This document shows positions 44,090-53,598 of a DNA stretch of 64,000 nucleotides, in pieces. The position numbers and the translations under genes are program-made. Each line of letters opens with the position of its first letter. The stretch's first letter is position 1. Source of the DNA: Terriglobia bacterium (lineage in GTDB: Bacteria > Acidobacteriota > Terriglobia > Terriglobales > Acidobacteriaceae); contig JAIQET010000007.1 in NCBI GenBank assembly GCA_020073645.1, positions 23,438 to 87,437 on the forward strand, read 5' to 3'. Under the pieces are notes generated by a model that was given only the letters and a program-made list of their open reading frames with translations, was not told the DNA's origin and searched no databases.

Positions 44090-44995
44090 CTACTTCTGGC
44101 ATTTCGGACAATAGTGGCTACTGCGCCCGGCGATCACCACGCGCTTGATAGGCGTTTTGCACACCAGGCACGGCTCGCCCTCCCGTCCGTAAACCCGGTG
44201 CTGCAGTTGAAAAAAGCCCTCTTCGCCATCCGCGTCCACGTAATCCGAGATCGAAGAGCCGCCCAGCGCGATGGCCTCCTTCAGCACCTCCTGCACCGCC
44301 AGGTACAGCCGCCGCAGATCTTCGCGGGTAAGCGACGCAGCGCGCCGCCGAGGACGGATGCCCGCCCGGAACAGCGATTCATCCGCATAGATGTTGCCTA
44401 CACCGCTCAGTAACTTCTGGTTCAGCAAAGCGCTCTTGATCGGCGTCTTGCGGCCGCGAAACAGGCGCACAAAACGCTCTAATTTGACTTCCAACGGCTC
44501 CGAGCCCGGAGCCTGAAACCCGTGCGTGACGCTCAGCCGTCCGAACCGCCGCGGATCGACAAAGCGCAGTTCCCGCCCCGAGGCCAGCCGCAGGACGGCA
44601 TGAGTATGTTTTGCCATCTCATCCTGCGGCTCGCACACCATCATGCGTCCGGTCATGCCCAGGTGCACGATCCACTGGGAGCTGCCTTGTGTGGGGCGGG
44701 CGCCCCCGCCCGCCTTGCGCGCCCTCTGCCTGGAGTAGCCGCCGGACTTGCCAGCCGCGGTCTTCGCGGGCGAGGGCGCCCGCGCCACACCATTCCGCTC
44801 CAGGTCAAATACAATGTGCTTCCCCACCCGCCGCACCCCGGCAATGCGCTTGCGTTCCAGAGTGGACGCCATCTCCCCGGCCGGGGACTTCAGCGGCTCC
44901 GGCTTCGACCCCAGCCATACCGACTCAATCACGTCCCCGCTCACGCGCTTGGCGAGCCCCCGCGCGATGGTTTCGACCTCAGGCAGCTCCGGCAT
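44090..44995 (-). CDS. mutM: Formamidopyrimidine-DNA glycosylase with repeat-derived insertion
   Basis: This base-excision repair enzyme removes 8-oxoguanine. The N-terminus PELPEVETIARGL carries the catalytic Pro and Glu. VHLGMTGRMMV, FVDPRRFGRL and NIYADESLFRAGIRP follow, and the C-terminal zinc finger is CLVCKTPIKRVV..HYCPKC. Between DLERNG and SSQWIVHLGMTG there are about 35 extra residues (about 69-103, VARAPSPAKTAAGKSGGYSR and so on) encoded by an inverted pair of dispersed repeats. They sit at a surface loop of the N-terminal domain, so activity may be kept. Length is 301 against about 270 usual. Confidence 0.93.
   Translation of the reverse strand: MPELPEVETIARGLAKRVSGDVIESVWLGSKPEPLKSPAGEMASTLERKRIAGVRRVGKHIVFDLERNGVARAPSPAKTAAGKSGGYSRQRARKAGGGARPTQGSSQWIVHLGMTGRMMVCEPQDEMAKHTHAVLRLASGRELRFVDPRRFGRLSVTHGFQAPGSEPLEVKLERFVRLFRGRKTPIKSALLNQKLLSGVGNIYADESLFRAGIRPRRRAASLTREDLRRLYLAVQEVLKEAIALGGSSISDYVDADGEEGFFQLQHRVYGREGEPCLVCKTPIKRVVIAGRSSHYCPKCQK
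44689..44790 (+). repeat. Inverted pair of GTGTGGCGCGGGC elements inside mutM
   Basis: GTGTGGGGCGGGCGCCCCCG (from 44689) and its near-exact inverse ending at 44790 flank 50 bases. Each half is itself palindromic. The same 25-base word stands alone at 46964-46988. The whole is translated within mutM without disrupting the frame. Confidence 0.9.
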
Positions 44996-45050
44996 GGAGA
45001 ACAGTCTACAGTCGTCGGTCGTCCGTAGTCAGCCGATGTCGACCGCCCCC

Positions 45051-45285
45051 AAGGTCTGAGGTCTGAGGTCCGACGCCCGGTTTCCGCCGTTGCCCCTCCA
45101 CAGCCCCGCAAGGTATCATTTGGAGTACACATCAGCCCCGCCTATCCCTGTAATTCAGCAACTGCGCAGTCAACTGCGGGCAACAAGTGTGTGCGACCCC
45201 GGGAAAATGCAGCCGAAGCTTACTTTTCCGAAAGCTTCATGTGCCAGGACTCGCACCTGAGACCTGACACTTGCGACCTGAGACC
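45051..45285 (+). repeat. Dispersed GGTCTGAGGTC words upstream of purA
   Basis: AAGGTCTGAGGTCTGAGGTC (45051) and the inverse-related cluster ACCTGAGACCTGACAC..CGACCTGAGACC (45255-45285) bracket about 180 bases with no gene. The family also occurs at 7186-7336. A palindrome GAAGCTTACTTTTCCGAAAGCTTC lies inside (near 45213-45238). No clear promoter is seen in this 314-base gap between the divergent mutM and purA. Confidence 0.6.
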
Positions 45286-45309
45286 CGAAGTAGAGAACGG
45301 AGTCAGCTT

Positions 45310-46656
45310 TTGAACAAGGGCAAGACTGCGGTCATCATCGGCGCGCAATGGGGCGACGAGGGCAAAGGCAAGATCGTTGACGTCCTCTCCGAGAATTTTT
45401 CCATGGTCGCTCGCTATGCCGGCGGACACAACGCCGGCCACACCGTCATCATCAATGGCAAGAAGTTTATTCTGCAGCTGGTGCCGTCCGGCGTGCTGCG
45501 CCCGGGCTGCCGCGGGGTCATCGGCAACGGCGTTGTGCTCGATCCCATTGCGCTGCTCAAGGAGATTGCCAACCTGCGCGCCGCTGGGGTCACCATTGAC
45601 GGGAACCTGTTCGTCAGCAACCGTGCCCAGGTCATCCTCCCCTATCACCGCATGATCGAACTGGCGGCGGAGAATGCCCCCGGCCGGGTGAAGATCGGCA
45701 CCACCTCCCGCGGCATTGGTCCGGCTTACGAAGACAAGATGGGCCGCCGCGGCTTGCGCGTTGCGGACCTGCTCGACCTTGAACTGCTCAAGACCCATAT
45801 CGAAAACGCGGTCCACGAAAAGAACATGATCGCGCACGCGCTGTTCAACTCCGAGCCGCTCGACGCCGACAAGATGTACAAGGAATACGCCGACGCCTCC
45901 GCCCAGATTGCGCCCTTTGTCTGCGACACTGCCGCGCTGCTCAACCAGGCCCTGGCCGCCGGCGAGTCGGTGATGTTCGAAGGCGCGCAGGGCACCATGC
46001 TCGATATCGACCATGGCACCTATCCCTTTGTGACTTCGTCCAGCGCCACGTCAGGCGGAGCGGCCACCGGAACTGGTGTCGCGCCCACGGCAATCGACAC
46101 CGTCATCGGAGTGACCAAGGCTTACTGCACCCGCGTCGGCGAAGGTCCCTTCCCCACCGAAGCGCGAGACGCTCTAGGCGATCAACTGCGCGCCCGTGGC
46201 AACGAGTTCGGCGCCGTCACCGGCCGCCCCCGTCGTTGTGGCTGGCTTGATTTGCCTCTCTTGCGTTACGCTGGCATGATTAACGGAATCTCCTGGCTGG
46301 TGGTGACCAAGCTCGACGTGCTGGACGAGCTAGCCGAGATTCCAATTTGCGTGGGGTACAAAGTCAACGGCAAGAAGACGGCGGAAATTCCGGCCCAGGC
46401 CAGCGGCTACGATCAGATCGAGTGCGTGTACAAGACGATGCCGGGATGGCGCACCTCCACCCAGGGGATCACGCAGATGGAGAAGCTGCCGAAAGCGGCT
46501 CGAGAGTACCTCTCTTTTGTGGAGAAGGACAGCGGTGCCCGCATCGGCATGGTCTCCACCGGGCCCGGCCGCGAGCAGACCATGTTTGTAGATGATTTTT
46601 CCGCGGAGTTGAGGACTTTGGCAGAGCGCAGAACCAGGGCCCAGGCAAGAATCTAA
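45310..46656 (+). CDS. purA: Adenylosuccinate synthetase
   Basis: This GTP-dependent enzyme joins IMP and aspartate, the first committed step to AMP. The N-terminal P-loop region is VIIGAQWGDEGKGKIVDVLSE, followed by RYAGGHNAGHTV, GRVKIGTTSRGIGPAYEDKMGRRGLRV, FEGAQGTMLDIDHGTYPFVTSS and GRPRRCGWLDLPLLRYA. Length (448 aa) fits. The start is TTG 45310, with GGAG seven bases upstream; in-frame ATG/GTG codons further upstream lie in repeat sequence. Confidence 0.97.
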   Translation: MNKGKTAVIIGAQWGDEGKGKIVDVLSENFSMVARYAGGHNAGHTVIINGKKFILQLVPSGVLRPGCRGVIGNGVVLDPIALLKEIANLRAAGVTIDGNLFVSNRAQVILPYHRMIELAAENAPGRVKIGTTSRGIGPAYEDKMGRRGLRVADLLDLELLKTHIENAVHEKNMIAHALFNSEPLDADKMYKEYADASAQIAPFVCDTAALLNQALAAGESVMFEGAQGTMLDIDHGTYPFVTSSSATSGGAATGTGVAPTAIDTVIGVTKAYCTRVGEGPFPTEARDALGDQLRARGNEFGAVTGRPRRCGWLDLPLLRYAGMINGISWLVVTKLDVLDELAEIPICVGYKVNGKKTAEIPAQASGYDQIECVYKTMPGWRTSTQGITQMEKLPKAAREYLSFVEKDSGARIGMVSTGPGREQTMFVDDFSAELRTLAERRTRAQARI

Positions 46657-46676
46657 ACTAGCGAACGGAGCAGGCG

Positions 46677-46964
46677 ATGGTTGTTCTGGCGGTAACGTGG
46701 ATGGCAAAAGTAGGCCGTGAAGCAGAGGTGGCCGGCGTTCTCACCAAGCTGACCGAAGAATCACGCAAAGAGCCCGGCTGCCTGATGTACCAGGTGCACC
46801 GCCACAAGACCGAGCCTCGCCGCTTCTTCATCTACGAGCAGTACAAGGACGACGCCGCCCTGGAAGCCCATCGCGCCGCCCCCCACTTCCTGCAACACGC
46901 CCGCAAAGAACTAACCAAGCTCGCCGACCGGGTTGACGGGCAGTTGTACGACCCGCTGGAGTAG
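46677..46964 (+). CDS. Antibiotic biosynthesis monooxygenase (ABM) domain protein
   Basis: This 95-residue dimeric alpha-beta barrel has the family pattern KVGREAEVAGVLTKLTEESRKEPGCLMYQVHRHKTEPRRFFIYEQYKDDAALEAHRAAPHF. Members oxidise quinol-like substrates or act as small stress enzymes; cofactor-free catalysis is known for some. It follows purA by 20 bases. The stop codon abuts a GTGTGG repeat element. Confidence 0.85.
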   Translation: MVVLAVTWMAKVGREAEVAGVLTKLTEESRKEPGCLMYQVHRHKTEPRRFFIYEQYKDDAALEAHRAAPHFLQHARKELTKLADRVDGQLYDPLE

Positions 46965-46988
46965 TGTGGCGCGGGCACCCTCGCCCGC
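46964..46988 (+). repeat. Solo GTGTGGCGCGGGC element
   Basis: This 25-base palindromic word (starting GTGTGGCGCGGGCACCCTCG) matches the arms inside mutM at 44689-44790. It overlaps the last base of the ABM stop codon and lies between convergent genes. Confidence 0.85.
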
Positions 46989-46994
46989 ACGGGA

Positions 46995-47186
46995 CTACTT
47001 CCCCTTATCCGCCATCAACACTCCGCCCGAGGCGTAGCTCTCCTTGGACACTTCGACAAAGGTGACCACGATCGCCTCGCGCCGCGCACCCGCTTCTTCC
47101 ACCATGGCATCGGTAATGCGCTGCGCCAGCTTGCGTTTCTGATCAGCGGTCCGGCCCGTCAACATTGTGACTTGAACCAATGGCAT
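46995..47186 (-). CDS. 4-oxalocrotonate tautomerase family protein
   Basis: This 63-residue protein starts MPLVQVTMLTGRTADQKRKLAQRITDAMVEEAG. Pro follows the initiator Met, as required for the catalytic amino-terminal proline of 4-oxalocrotonate tautomerases. The Arg-bearing segment REAIVVTFVEVSKESYASGG is also typical. It forms oligomers and isomerises enol/keto acids, but the real substrate is unknown. The length is right for a stand-alone subunit. Confidence 0.88.
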   Translation of the reverse strand: MPLVQVTMLTGRTADQKRKLAQRITDAMVEEAGARREAIVVTFVEVSKESYASGGVLMADKGK

Positions 47187-47263
47187 GAGACCCGCTCCTA
47201 AACACCGGATCCTTCGCTTCGCTCAGGATGACGGCGCGCGGCTCAGACGCCGCGCAAGCGCCG

Positions 47264-47689
47264 TCATTTCGCCAACTCATATCCCGCAAAGAAAAAACTC
47301 AACTCAAATCGCGCCGTATCCTCAGCGTCAGAGCCATGAATCGCATTGTGCTCGATGTTAGTCGCCCACTTCTTGCGGATCGTGCCTTCTTCCGCATTGG
47401 CCGGATTGGTCGCCCCCATCAGCTTGCGCAGGTCGGCAATGGCCTCTTCCTTCTCCAGCGCCAGCACCACGATCGGCCCGCTCGACATGAAATCGGTCAG
47501 CGAATTGTAGAACGGCCTGCCCGCATGCACCGCGTAGAACTGCTCTGCCTGGTGCTTGCTGATCTCCAGCATCTTCATGGCCAGAATGCGGAAATTGTTT
47601 TTCTCAAATTGCTCGATGATGTCTCCGACCGCGTTCTTCCGCACCGCGTCCGGCTTGACGATAGTAAGAGTACGTTGCAGTGTCTTCAT
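47264..47689 (-). CDS. ndk: Nucleoside diphosphate kinase
   Basis: This enzyme transfers phosphate from ATP to nucleoside diphosphates. [24 protein letters not shown] and the active-site His in [20 protein letters not shown] are diagnostic. Between them lie [20 protein letters not shown] and [22 protein letters not shown]. Length (141 aa) is standard. It lies downstream of sucCD on the same strand, a common neighbourhood linked to nucleotide exchange with succinyl-CoA synthetase. Confidence 0.97.
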   Translation of the reverse strand: MKTLQRTLTIVKPDAVRKNAVGDIIEQFEKNNFRILAMKMLEISKHQAEQFYAVHAGRPFYNSLTDFMSSGPIVVLALEKEEAIADLRKLMGATNPANAEEGTIRKKWATNIEHNAIHGSDAEDTARFELSFFFAGYELAK

Positions 47690-47746
47690 GCGTAGGATTT
47701 CCGCTCCCCGTTCTTGAGTTTTGTTCTGGATACTGGGTACGAGGTA

Positions 47747-48631
47747 CTAGGCTTTCGCCGCGACTCCCATCGCCGCAATCGCCGTTTCCCCGATCGCCGC
47801 CGGGGTCTTGGCCACGCGAATGCCGGCCGCTTCCATCGCCTTGATCTTCTCGGCTGCGGTTCCCTTGCCGCCAGAAATGATGGCGCCGGCGTGCCCCATG
47901 CGCCGTCCTGGAGGCGCCGTCTGTCCGGCAATAAAGCCCACCACCGGCTTCTTCATGTGCGACTTCACATATTCCGCCGCCGTCTCTTCAGCATTGCCGC
48001 CGATTTCCCCGATCATCACCACCACTTCCGTTTGCGGATCGCGGTTGAACAGCTCAACCGCATCCACAAAATTGGTGCCGATGATGGGATCGCCCCCAAT
48101 ACCGATCGCCGTGGATTGTCCGATCCCCCGCATCGTGAGCTGATACACCGCCTCATAGGTCAGCGTCCCCGAGCGTGACACGATGCCCACCGGGCCTTCG
48201 CGATGAATATGTCCCGGCATGATGCCGATCTTGCACTTGCCCGGCGAGATGATCCCCGGACAATTGGGCCCGATCAGCCGCGCCCGCCGGTTCTGCAGAA
48301 ATTCCCACGCCCGCACCATGTCCAGCGTCGGAATGCCCTCGGTGATGCACACAATCAGCTCGATCTCCGCATCGGCCGCTTCCATGATCGCATCCGCGGC
48401 ATACGGCGGCGGCACAAAAATGACCGAAGCGTCGGCCCCGGTCTTGTTCACCGCTTCCTGCACGCTGTTAAAAATGGGCCAGCCTTCATGCGTCGTGCCG
48501 CCCTTGCCGGGAGTCACACCACCCACAATCTTGGTTCCGTATTCAGCACAGGCCTTGGCGTGAAACGTCCCTTCCCGCCCCGTCAGCCCCTGCACCACCA
48601 CTCGCGTCGATTTATCAACCAGGATTGCCAT
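47747..48631 (-). CDS. sucD: Succinyl-CoA synthetase subunit alpha
   Basis: This is the ATP- or GDP-forming subunit of a TCA-cycle enzyme that makes succinate from succinyl-Co[36 protein letters not shown] binds Co[21 protein letters not shown] is conserved, and the phosphorylated His is in [18 protein letters not shown] 48631 begins [11 protein letters not shown]; in-frame codons upstream lie in a repeat. The gene is 91 bases downstream of sucC. Confidence 0.97.
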   Translation of the reverse strand: MAILVDKSTRVVVQGLTGREGTFHAKACAEYGTKIVGGVTPGKGGTTHEGWPIFNSVQEAVNKTGADASVIFVPPPYAADAIMEAADAEIELIVCITEGIPTLDMVRAWEFLQNRRARLIGPNCPGIISPGKCKIGIMPGHIHREGPVGIVSRSGTLTYEAVYQLTMRGIGQSTAIGIGGDPIIGTNFVDAVELFNRDPQTEVVVMIGEIGGNAEETAAEYVKSHMKKPVVGFIAGQTAPPGRRMGHAGAIISGGKGTAAEKIKAMEAAGIRVAKTPAAIGETAIAAMGVAAKA

Positions 48632-48650
48632 ATGATTGTTCTCTTCTTTT

Positions 48651-48699
48651 GTAGCGCCGGCGTCCCGCCGGCTGTCGTGGGGGCGTCCCGCCCCCACAT
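48651..48699 (+). repeat. GTAGCGCCGGC element between sucC and sucD
   Basis: This copy of the 8021-8070 family occupies most of the 91-base gap inside the sucCD operon. Its hairpins would form in the shared mRNA and could shift relative expression of the two subunits. Confidence 0.88.
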
Positions 48700-48722
48700 T
48701 GGACAGCGTTGCGATCTCGGGG

Positions 48723-49895
48723 TTACGCTCCCGCCGCTGCTACCACCTTCTCCGCCGCGTCCTTCATCGTCTCCGCCACAATGAAGTTCAATCCCGACTG
48801 CTTCAGGATCTCCCGCCCCGCTTCCACATTCGTTCCTTCCAGCCGCAACACAATCGGCAACTGGATGTGCGTCTTGTTAGCCGCCTCCACCACGCCAGTA
48901 GCCAGCGTGTCCACCCGCAGGATGCCGCCAAAAATATTGATCAGCACCGCCTTTACGTTCTTGTCACTGAGCAGAATCTCGAACGCATGTGTCACCTGCT
49001 CGGCATTAGCCCCGCCGCCCACGTCGAGAAAATTCGCAGGCATCCCACCGGCATACTTAATGATGTCCATGGTCGACATGGCCAGCCCCGCGCCATTCAC
49101 CATGCAGCCCACATTCCCGTCCAGCTTGATGTAGTTCAGGCTGTACTTCGAGGCTTCCACTTCCAGCGGGTCTTCCTCGCTGATGTCGCGCAGTTCGCGA
49201 ATCTCGGGATGGCGGAACAGCGCATTGTCGTCGAAATTGAGCTTGGCATCGAGCGCGAACAGACGCCCGTCGATGCAGGTGATGAACGGATTGATCTCCA
49301 CCAGCGAAGCGTCCGTGTCGAGGAACGCGCGGTAAAGCCCGGTCAGGAACTGCACCGCCGGATTGATCTGCTGCGGTTTGAGCCCGAGCGAAAAAGCAAT
49401 CTTGCGCGCCTGGAAAGGCTCCAGCCCCATGCCCGGGTCAATGTGCTGCTTGAGGATGGCGTCAGGGTTCTCGGCCGCCACCTGCTCAATTTCCATCCCA
49501 CCTGCCGCCGATGCCATGAATACCGGCTTGGCTTCTGCCCGGTCCAGCAGAATACCCAGATAGAGTTCCTTCTCGATCGGCAAAGTCTCTTCAATCAGCA
49601 ACCGCTGCACAATCTTTCCTTCCGGCCCGGTCTGGTGAGTCACCAGCCGCATCCCCAACATCTTGCCGGCGAGGTCGACTGCCTCCGCAACCGACTTGGC
49701 AATCTTCACTCCTCCACCCTTGCCGCGCCCGCCGGCATGAATCTGCGCCTTGACTACAACTCCGCTGGCGCCGGCGTCGAACAGGTTCTTGGCCGCGGTT
49801 TCCGCTTGTTCCCGGGTTTCGGCCATCCCACCACGCGGCACCGCCACGCCGTACTTCTTCAGAATTGCTTTGCCCTGATACTCATGAATTTTCAT
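48723..49895 (-). CDS. sucC: Succinyl-CoA synthetase subunit beta
   Basis: This is the ATP-grasp subunit of succinyl-CoA synthetase. The start [22 protein letters not shown] is classic, and the ATP-grasp segments are [29 protein letters not shown] and [34 protein letters not shown] and [11 protein letters not shown] form the C-terminal CoA-ligase domain. It is upstream of sucD, the usual order. Confidence 0.97.
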   Translation of the reverse strand: MKIHEYQGKAILKKYGVAVPRGGMAETREQAETAAKNLFDAGASGVVVKAQIHAGGRGKGGGVKIAKSVAEAVDLAGKMLGMRLVTHQTGPEGKIVQRLLIEETLPIEKELYLGILLDRAEAKPVFMASAAGGMEIEQVAAENPDAILKQHIDPGMGLEPFQARKIAFSLGLKPQQINPAVQFLTGLYRAFLDTDASLVEINPFITCIDGRLFALDAKLNFDDNALFRHPEIRELRDISEEDPLEVEASKYSLNYIKLDGNVGCMVNGAGLAMSTMDIIKYAGGMPANFLDVGGGANAEQVTHAFEILLSDKNVKAVLINIFGGILRVDTLATGVVEAANKTHIQLPIVLRLEGTNVEAGREILKQSGLNFIVAETMKDAAEKVVAAAGA

Positions 49896-50017
49896 AATGA
49901 TTCCCGGGCAGGACCTTGCTTGTAGTTTGAAATTGCGGACGGCAAGTTATTGATTCTATAGAAGGGTGTCGAATAGGGCAAACGAAATGGATTGCACGGA
50001 TTTGATGAAGTTGAGCC

Positions 50018-52009
50018 GTGAATCACAACACCGGCGCCCCAGTAACCCGGCTTCCAACGGTGCTACCCTATCATGTTGTGTCACCGCTGATCACAATAGA
50101 CGATTTTGAGAACTTTGCCGATGTACGCGATTCTCCTGCGGCCGAAGTGTCAGCAAGTCTGCTCAAAGTAGTTCGGAGTCTAGACGAACGAGAGGAGCTT
50201 GAGCCTTATGTGAGGTCCATACTTTTCGACTCGAGCAGTACCCCTCACGGGCCGGCCGAACTCGTTGACATCCTGACTCACAAAGTCAGTGTCGCCCAGA
50301 ACTCCGGACTTGCGGCCTTCATCCTCAAGGGAAAGTCTTTCGGCACGGTTCGTCCATCGGACGTGGCCCACCAAATCTACAGACTCGAGAAGATCAAGGG
50401 CCTTAAGTACGCCGTGTTCGCTGCAAGTGGCACCATCTTGGATGCTGCGAAGGAACAGTTTTGCTCCACCGCTGAAAGACTGGGCGTCGACTATGCCATA
50501 TTCGACGCAAACGACCTGGGACGGCTTTTTGTTGCATACGGCTTCTTCTGCCCACGCGATTCCCGGCGGATAGTTGCTGGGAGATGCCGGTGTGGTTATT
50601 CCCCAAAGAAACGCATACTAAACCACCTTCAGACATACTCGCTGAAAGCCTTGGCAGACTGCCATGAAATAGGCCAACGCGCTGGTGCGATCGTGCTGCC
50701 GCCGGGAACGGGAAAAACCAGGATCGCAGCAGAAGATGCACGCAAACTTGGTGCTAAGCACGTTCTCTACATCGCACACACCCATGAGATCCTTGACGTG
50801 GCGCAGTCTGAATTTGAAGCGGTGTTTGGAAGGAGACGTGTTTGTCGACACGCTGCATCGTCAACTCTCAGAAAACCAAGAACCGCGAATCTAGTAACTG
50901 TGCAGTTGCTGAGCCGCAACATAGAAACAGCGCAACTCCATACCTATGACTACGTAATCGTAGACGAGTTTCACCACAGCGCAGCAAAATCTTACCGACA
51001 AATTCTGGCCGCGACAAAACCCGATTTTTTACTTGGAATGACGGCGACTCCCTTCCGTGGAGACAATCAAGACATTCTTCAGCTATGCGGTGACAATCTA
51101 GTCGTGAATTTCGAATTGCGCACAGGAATCGAGAGCGGAATTCTGAGCCCTTATCACTACTTTGGTTGCTTCGATGACATCAATTACTCGAACATTCGAC
51201 ACAATGGGGCTCGTTACGATGTGGGAGACTTGGAAAAAGCACTGATCATTCCCGAAAGGGACACGGCAATCGTCGCGATGTGGCGGAAATACACAGAAGG
51301 TAAGCCCTCAATTGCTTTCTGCTGCTCCCATAACCATGCGGCTCGTGTAGCTCAGAGCTTTCGGGAAGCTGGGATTCCAGCTGAGGTATATCTGAGTTCC
51401 ACGCCCTTGTCAGGTAGGCAGGATTTGACTAGGAAGCTGGCGAGAGGAAGAGTGAAGGTCTTGTGTACCGTGGACATACTAAACGAAGGCTCAGATATGC
51501 CGTTCATAGAATGTCTCCTCTTCTTGCGACCAACTGAATCAAAGCGCATCTTCTACCAGCAATTGGGCCGAGGACTCAGGCGGTTCGTCGGCAAGTCACA
51601 CTGCACTGTTATTGATTTCATCGGAAATTTCAAGAATGCCTACAAGATTGTCGAGTACCAAGGGCTCCTGCCAGTGCTGGATGAAGAGGCGGCCATAAAC
51701 TTCAGGCAGGTAGGAAGCCGCAAGGATGTACTAAACCTGCCGTTAGGATGCGAAGTTCACTTCGACGACCGAGTCATCGACGTGTTCGCCAGCCAAACCT
51801 TAGACCCTAGGTATGCTACACGCCACAATATAGGCCGGATTCTCCTTTACCAATACGAGAGGCTCAGTCGCCAACTCGGACGGCATGCAACCAAGAGAGA
51901 TGTCGACCGTTACTCGCTGCTGGACAGTAGGCTTTATGCGGCCGTTTTCCAGAGTTGGGTCGCCTTTCAGAGGGTAGTTGGCCAAGAAACGCTCTCAATA
52001 ACGCCATGA
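50018..52009 (+). CDS. Nuclease-like / SF2 helicase / HNH-repeat fusion, possible defence gene
   Basis: This three-part protein (663 aa) is unlike its neighbours. Residues 65-170 resemble a restriction-endonuclase fold ([11 protein letters not shown] and FILKGKSFG, possible E81/D84 and K104/K106). Residues 205-545 are a superfamily 2 helicase with Walker A LPPGTGKT (227-234), box VDEFHH (315-320), [10 protein letters not shown] and QQLGRGLRR. Residues 606-655 look like a homing-endonuclease-associated HNH repeat ([22 protein letters not shown]...FQSW). Base composition looks lower in G+C than the flanks, suggesting transfer. Its stop overlaps trpD (ATGA). No methylase or other partner is adjacent, so defence is inference. 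Confidence 0.75.
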   Translation: MNHNTGAPVTRLPTVLPYHVVSPLITIDDFENFADVRDSPAAEVSASLLKVVRSLDEREELEPYVRSILFDSSSTPHGPAELVDILTHKVSVAQNSGLAAFILKGKSFGTVRPSDVAHQIYRLEKIKGLKYAVFAASGTILDAAKEQFCSTAERLGVDYAIFDANDLGRLFVAYGFFCPRDSRRIVAGRCRCGYSPKKRILNHLQTYSLKALADCHEIGQRAGAIVLPPGTGKTRIAAEDARKLGAKHVLYIAHTHEILDVAQSEFEAVFGRRRVCRHAASSTLRKPRTANLVTVQLLSRNIETAQLHTYDYVIVDEFHHSAAKSYRQILAATKPDFLLGMTATPFRGDNQDILQLCGDNLVVNFELRTGIESGILSPYHYFGCFDDINYSNIRHNGARYDVGDLEKALIIPERDTAIVAMWRKYTEGKPSIAFCCSHNHAARVAQSFREAGIPAEVYLSSTPLSGRQDLTRKLARGRVKVLCTVDILNEGSDMPFIECLLFLRPTESKRIFYQQLGRGLRRFVGKSHCTVIDFIGNFKNAYKIVEYQGLLPVLDEEAAINFRQVGSRKDVLNLPLGCEVHFDDRVIDVFASQTLDPRYATRHNIGRILLYQYERLSRQLGRHATKRDVDRYSLLDSRLYAAVFQSWVAFQRVVGQETLSITP

Positions 52010-53058
52010 TCACTGACATCCTCCACCGCATCGCCACCCACCGCCAATCGCTCACCCGGGAGGAGTCCCGCGCCACCATGGCGGAAATTCTGGCGGGCGA
52101 ATGTACCGACGCCCAGATCGCAGCCCTGCTCGTGGCCCTTCACATGAAAGGCGAGACGGTCGAAGAGATCGTCGGTTTCGCGGAAGCCATCCGCGCTGCT
52201 GCCTCTCCGTTAATCCTGCATCAGAATTCCACGGTGGACGTCAGCGGCACCGAGCGCGACGCCCTGGTTGACACCTGCGGCACCGGCGGCGACGCCAGCG
52301 GCACTTTCAACATCTCCACCGCCACGGCGCTGGTGACAGCCGGCGCGGGCGTGCGCGTAGCTAAGCACGGCAATCGCAGCGTGACCTCCAAATGCGGTTC
52401 GGCCGACGTCATGGAAGCGCTCGGCGTGAACATCAACCTGCCGCCCGCCCGCTTGGCTGCCTGCCTGGAGCAAGTCGGATTCGCCTTCCTCTTCGCTCCC
52501 GCCATGCATTCGGCCATGAAGTATGTTCAACCGGCACGCCGCGAACTGCGACTGAGAACGGTTTTCAATCTGCTCGGCCCACTCACCAACCCTGCCCGCG
52601 CCTCGGCCCAGGTGGTTGGGGTCTATTCGGTCGAACTGGTGGAGAAATTGGCAGAGGCGCTCAGCATGTTGGGATTGCACCGCGCCGTCGTAGTGCATGG
52701 ATTAGATGGCCTGGATGAAATCAGTATCAGTGGCCCCACCCGCGTTGCCGAAGTGCGCGAGGGCAGCGTTCGCACCTATGAAGTCACGCCAGAAGAGTTT
52801 GGAATGAAACGCGCCGCCATCGAAGAAATCTCCGGCGGAGACGCCGCCGCCAACGCTGCCATCATCCGCGAGGTTCTGGGCGGAAAGAAGTCGCCACGCC
52901 GGGACGTAGTACTGCTTAACGCGGCTGCCGCCCTGGTGGCCGCGAGCAAGGCCGACCACCTCGCCGAAGCCTTGCCCCTGGCCGCCCGCGCCATCGATTC
53001 CGGTACCGCCGCCGGCAAACTGGACGCCCTCGTCCGCTTCACCAACGCTCACCACTAG
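52006..53058 (+). CDS. trpD: Anthranilate phosphoribosyltransferase
   Basis: This enzyme joins anthranilate to PRPP in tryptophan synthesis. The PRPP/Mg sites are [18 protein letters not shown] and [21 protein letters not shown], followed by [39 protein letters not shown] and GLDGLDEIS. Length is 350 aa. It is the only trp synthesis gene here. ATG 52006 overlaps the stop of the helicase gene, so trpD must be translated from a transcript that includes, or starts inside, that gene. Confidence 0.96.
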   Translation: MITDILHRIATHRQSLTREESRATMAEILAGECTDAQIAALLVALHMKGETVEEIVGFAEAIRAAASPLILHQNSTVDVSGTERDALVDTCGTGGDASGTFNISTATALVTAGAGVRVAKHGNRSVTSKCGSADVMEALGVNINLPPARLAACLEQVGFAFLFAPAMHSAMKYVQPARRELRLRTVFNLLGPLTNPARASAQVVGVYSVELVEKLAEALSMLGLHRAVVVHGLDGLDEISISGPTRVAEVREGSVRTYEVTPEEFGMKRAAIEEISGGDAAANAAIIREVLGGKKSPRRDVVLLNAAAALVAASKADHLAEALPLAARAIDSGTAAGKLDALVRFTNAHH

Positions 53059-53069
53059 ATTGCCACGCC

Positions 53070-53091
53070 GTAGCGCCGGCGTCCCGCCGGC
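53070..53091 (+). repeat. Half-length GTAGCGCCGGC element
   Basis: GTAGCGCCGGCGTCCCGCCG and two more bases match only the first palindrome of the 8021-8070 family; the GGGGGCG half is missing. It lies between the convergent trpD and DinB-like genes. Confidence 0.7.
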
Positions 53092-53107
53092 CACCACGAC
53101 AACCGCA

Positions 53108-53584
53108 CTACGACGCTGCCTTCTTCAGCCGCTCAATCTGCTCCAGATGATTCGGCCCGTGCCCCACTATCATCCCCACGTACTCCGCGACTGTGACCTT
53201 GCGTTTGTGCTCCGGATGGAACGCGCCTTTCTCCAGATCAGCCGCCTTCAAGCGCCTCAACAGACGCACATTGCTGTAGCGATTCAACCCATAAGCAGCA
53301 ACCAGTTCCGCCGGAGACTCCTGCATGTATCCAAGATTCCGCGCCCACGCGTCCTGATCAATCGGCGCGATCGTCGGCTCCTTGTCCGCCACCATCTGCC
53401 GCACGCGGTATGAGTACATGACTTCCATGTCCGCCAGATGCCCCAGAATTTCCAGGATGCACCACTTATCTGGCACCGGCTTGTAGCGCAGTGTCTTGTC
53501 CGGCAGTCCCGACACCGCCGCCGCAATCAGCTTCGGGCTTTTCTCCGCCGCATCCAGATGTTTCTTCAATTCCGCTTCCGTCAT
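53108..53584 (-). CDS. DinB-family metal-dependent protein
   Basis: This 158-residue four-helix-bundle protein of the DinB/YfiT-like group has probable metal-binding His residues in LEILGHLADMEVMYSYRVRQM and VGMIVGHGPNHLEQIERLKKAA. Members act as thiol-dependent S-transferases or remain uncharacterised. ATG 53584 has GGAGG just upstream, so the eight extra in-frame residues before it are not used. Confidence 0.85.
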   Translation of the reverse strand: MTEAELKKHLDAAEKSPKLIAAAVSGLPDKTLRYKPVPDKWCILEILGHLADMEVMYSYRVRQMVADKEPTIAPIDQDAWARNLGYMQESPAELVAAYGLNRYSNVRLLRRLKAADLEKGAFHPEHKRKVTVAEYVGMIVGHGPNHLEQIERLKKAAS

Positions 53585-53598
53585 GACGCCCTCCGGGC

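Noticed and set aside
48632..48697. Upstream extension of sucD
   Set aside because: It is also repeat sequence; ATG 48631 gives the standard SucD start.
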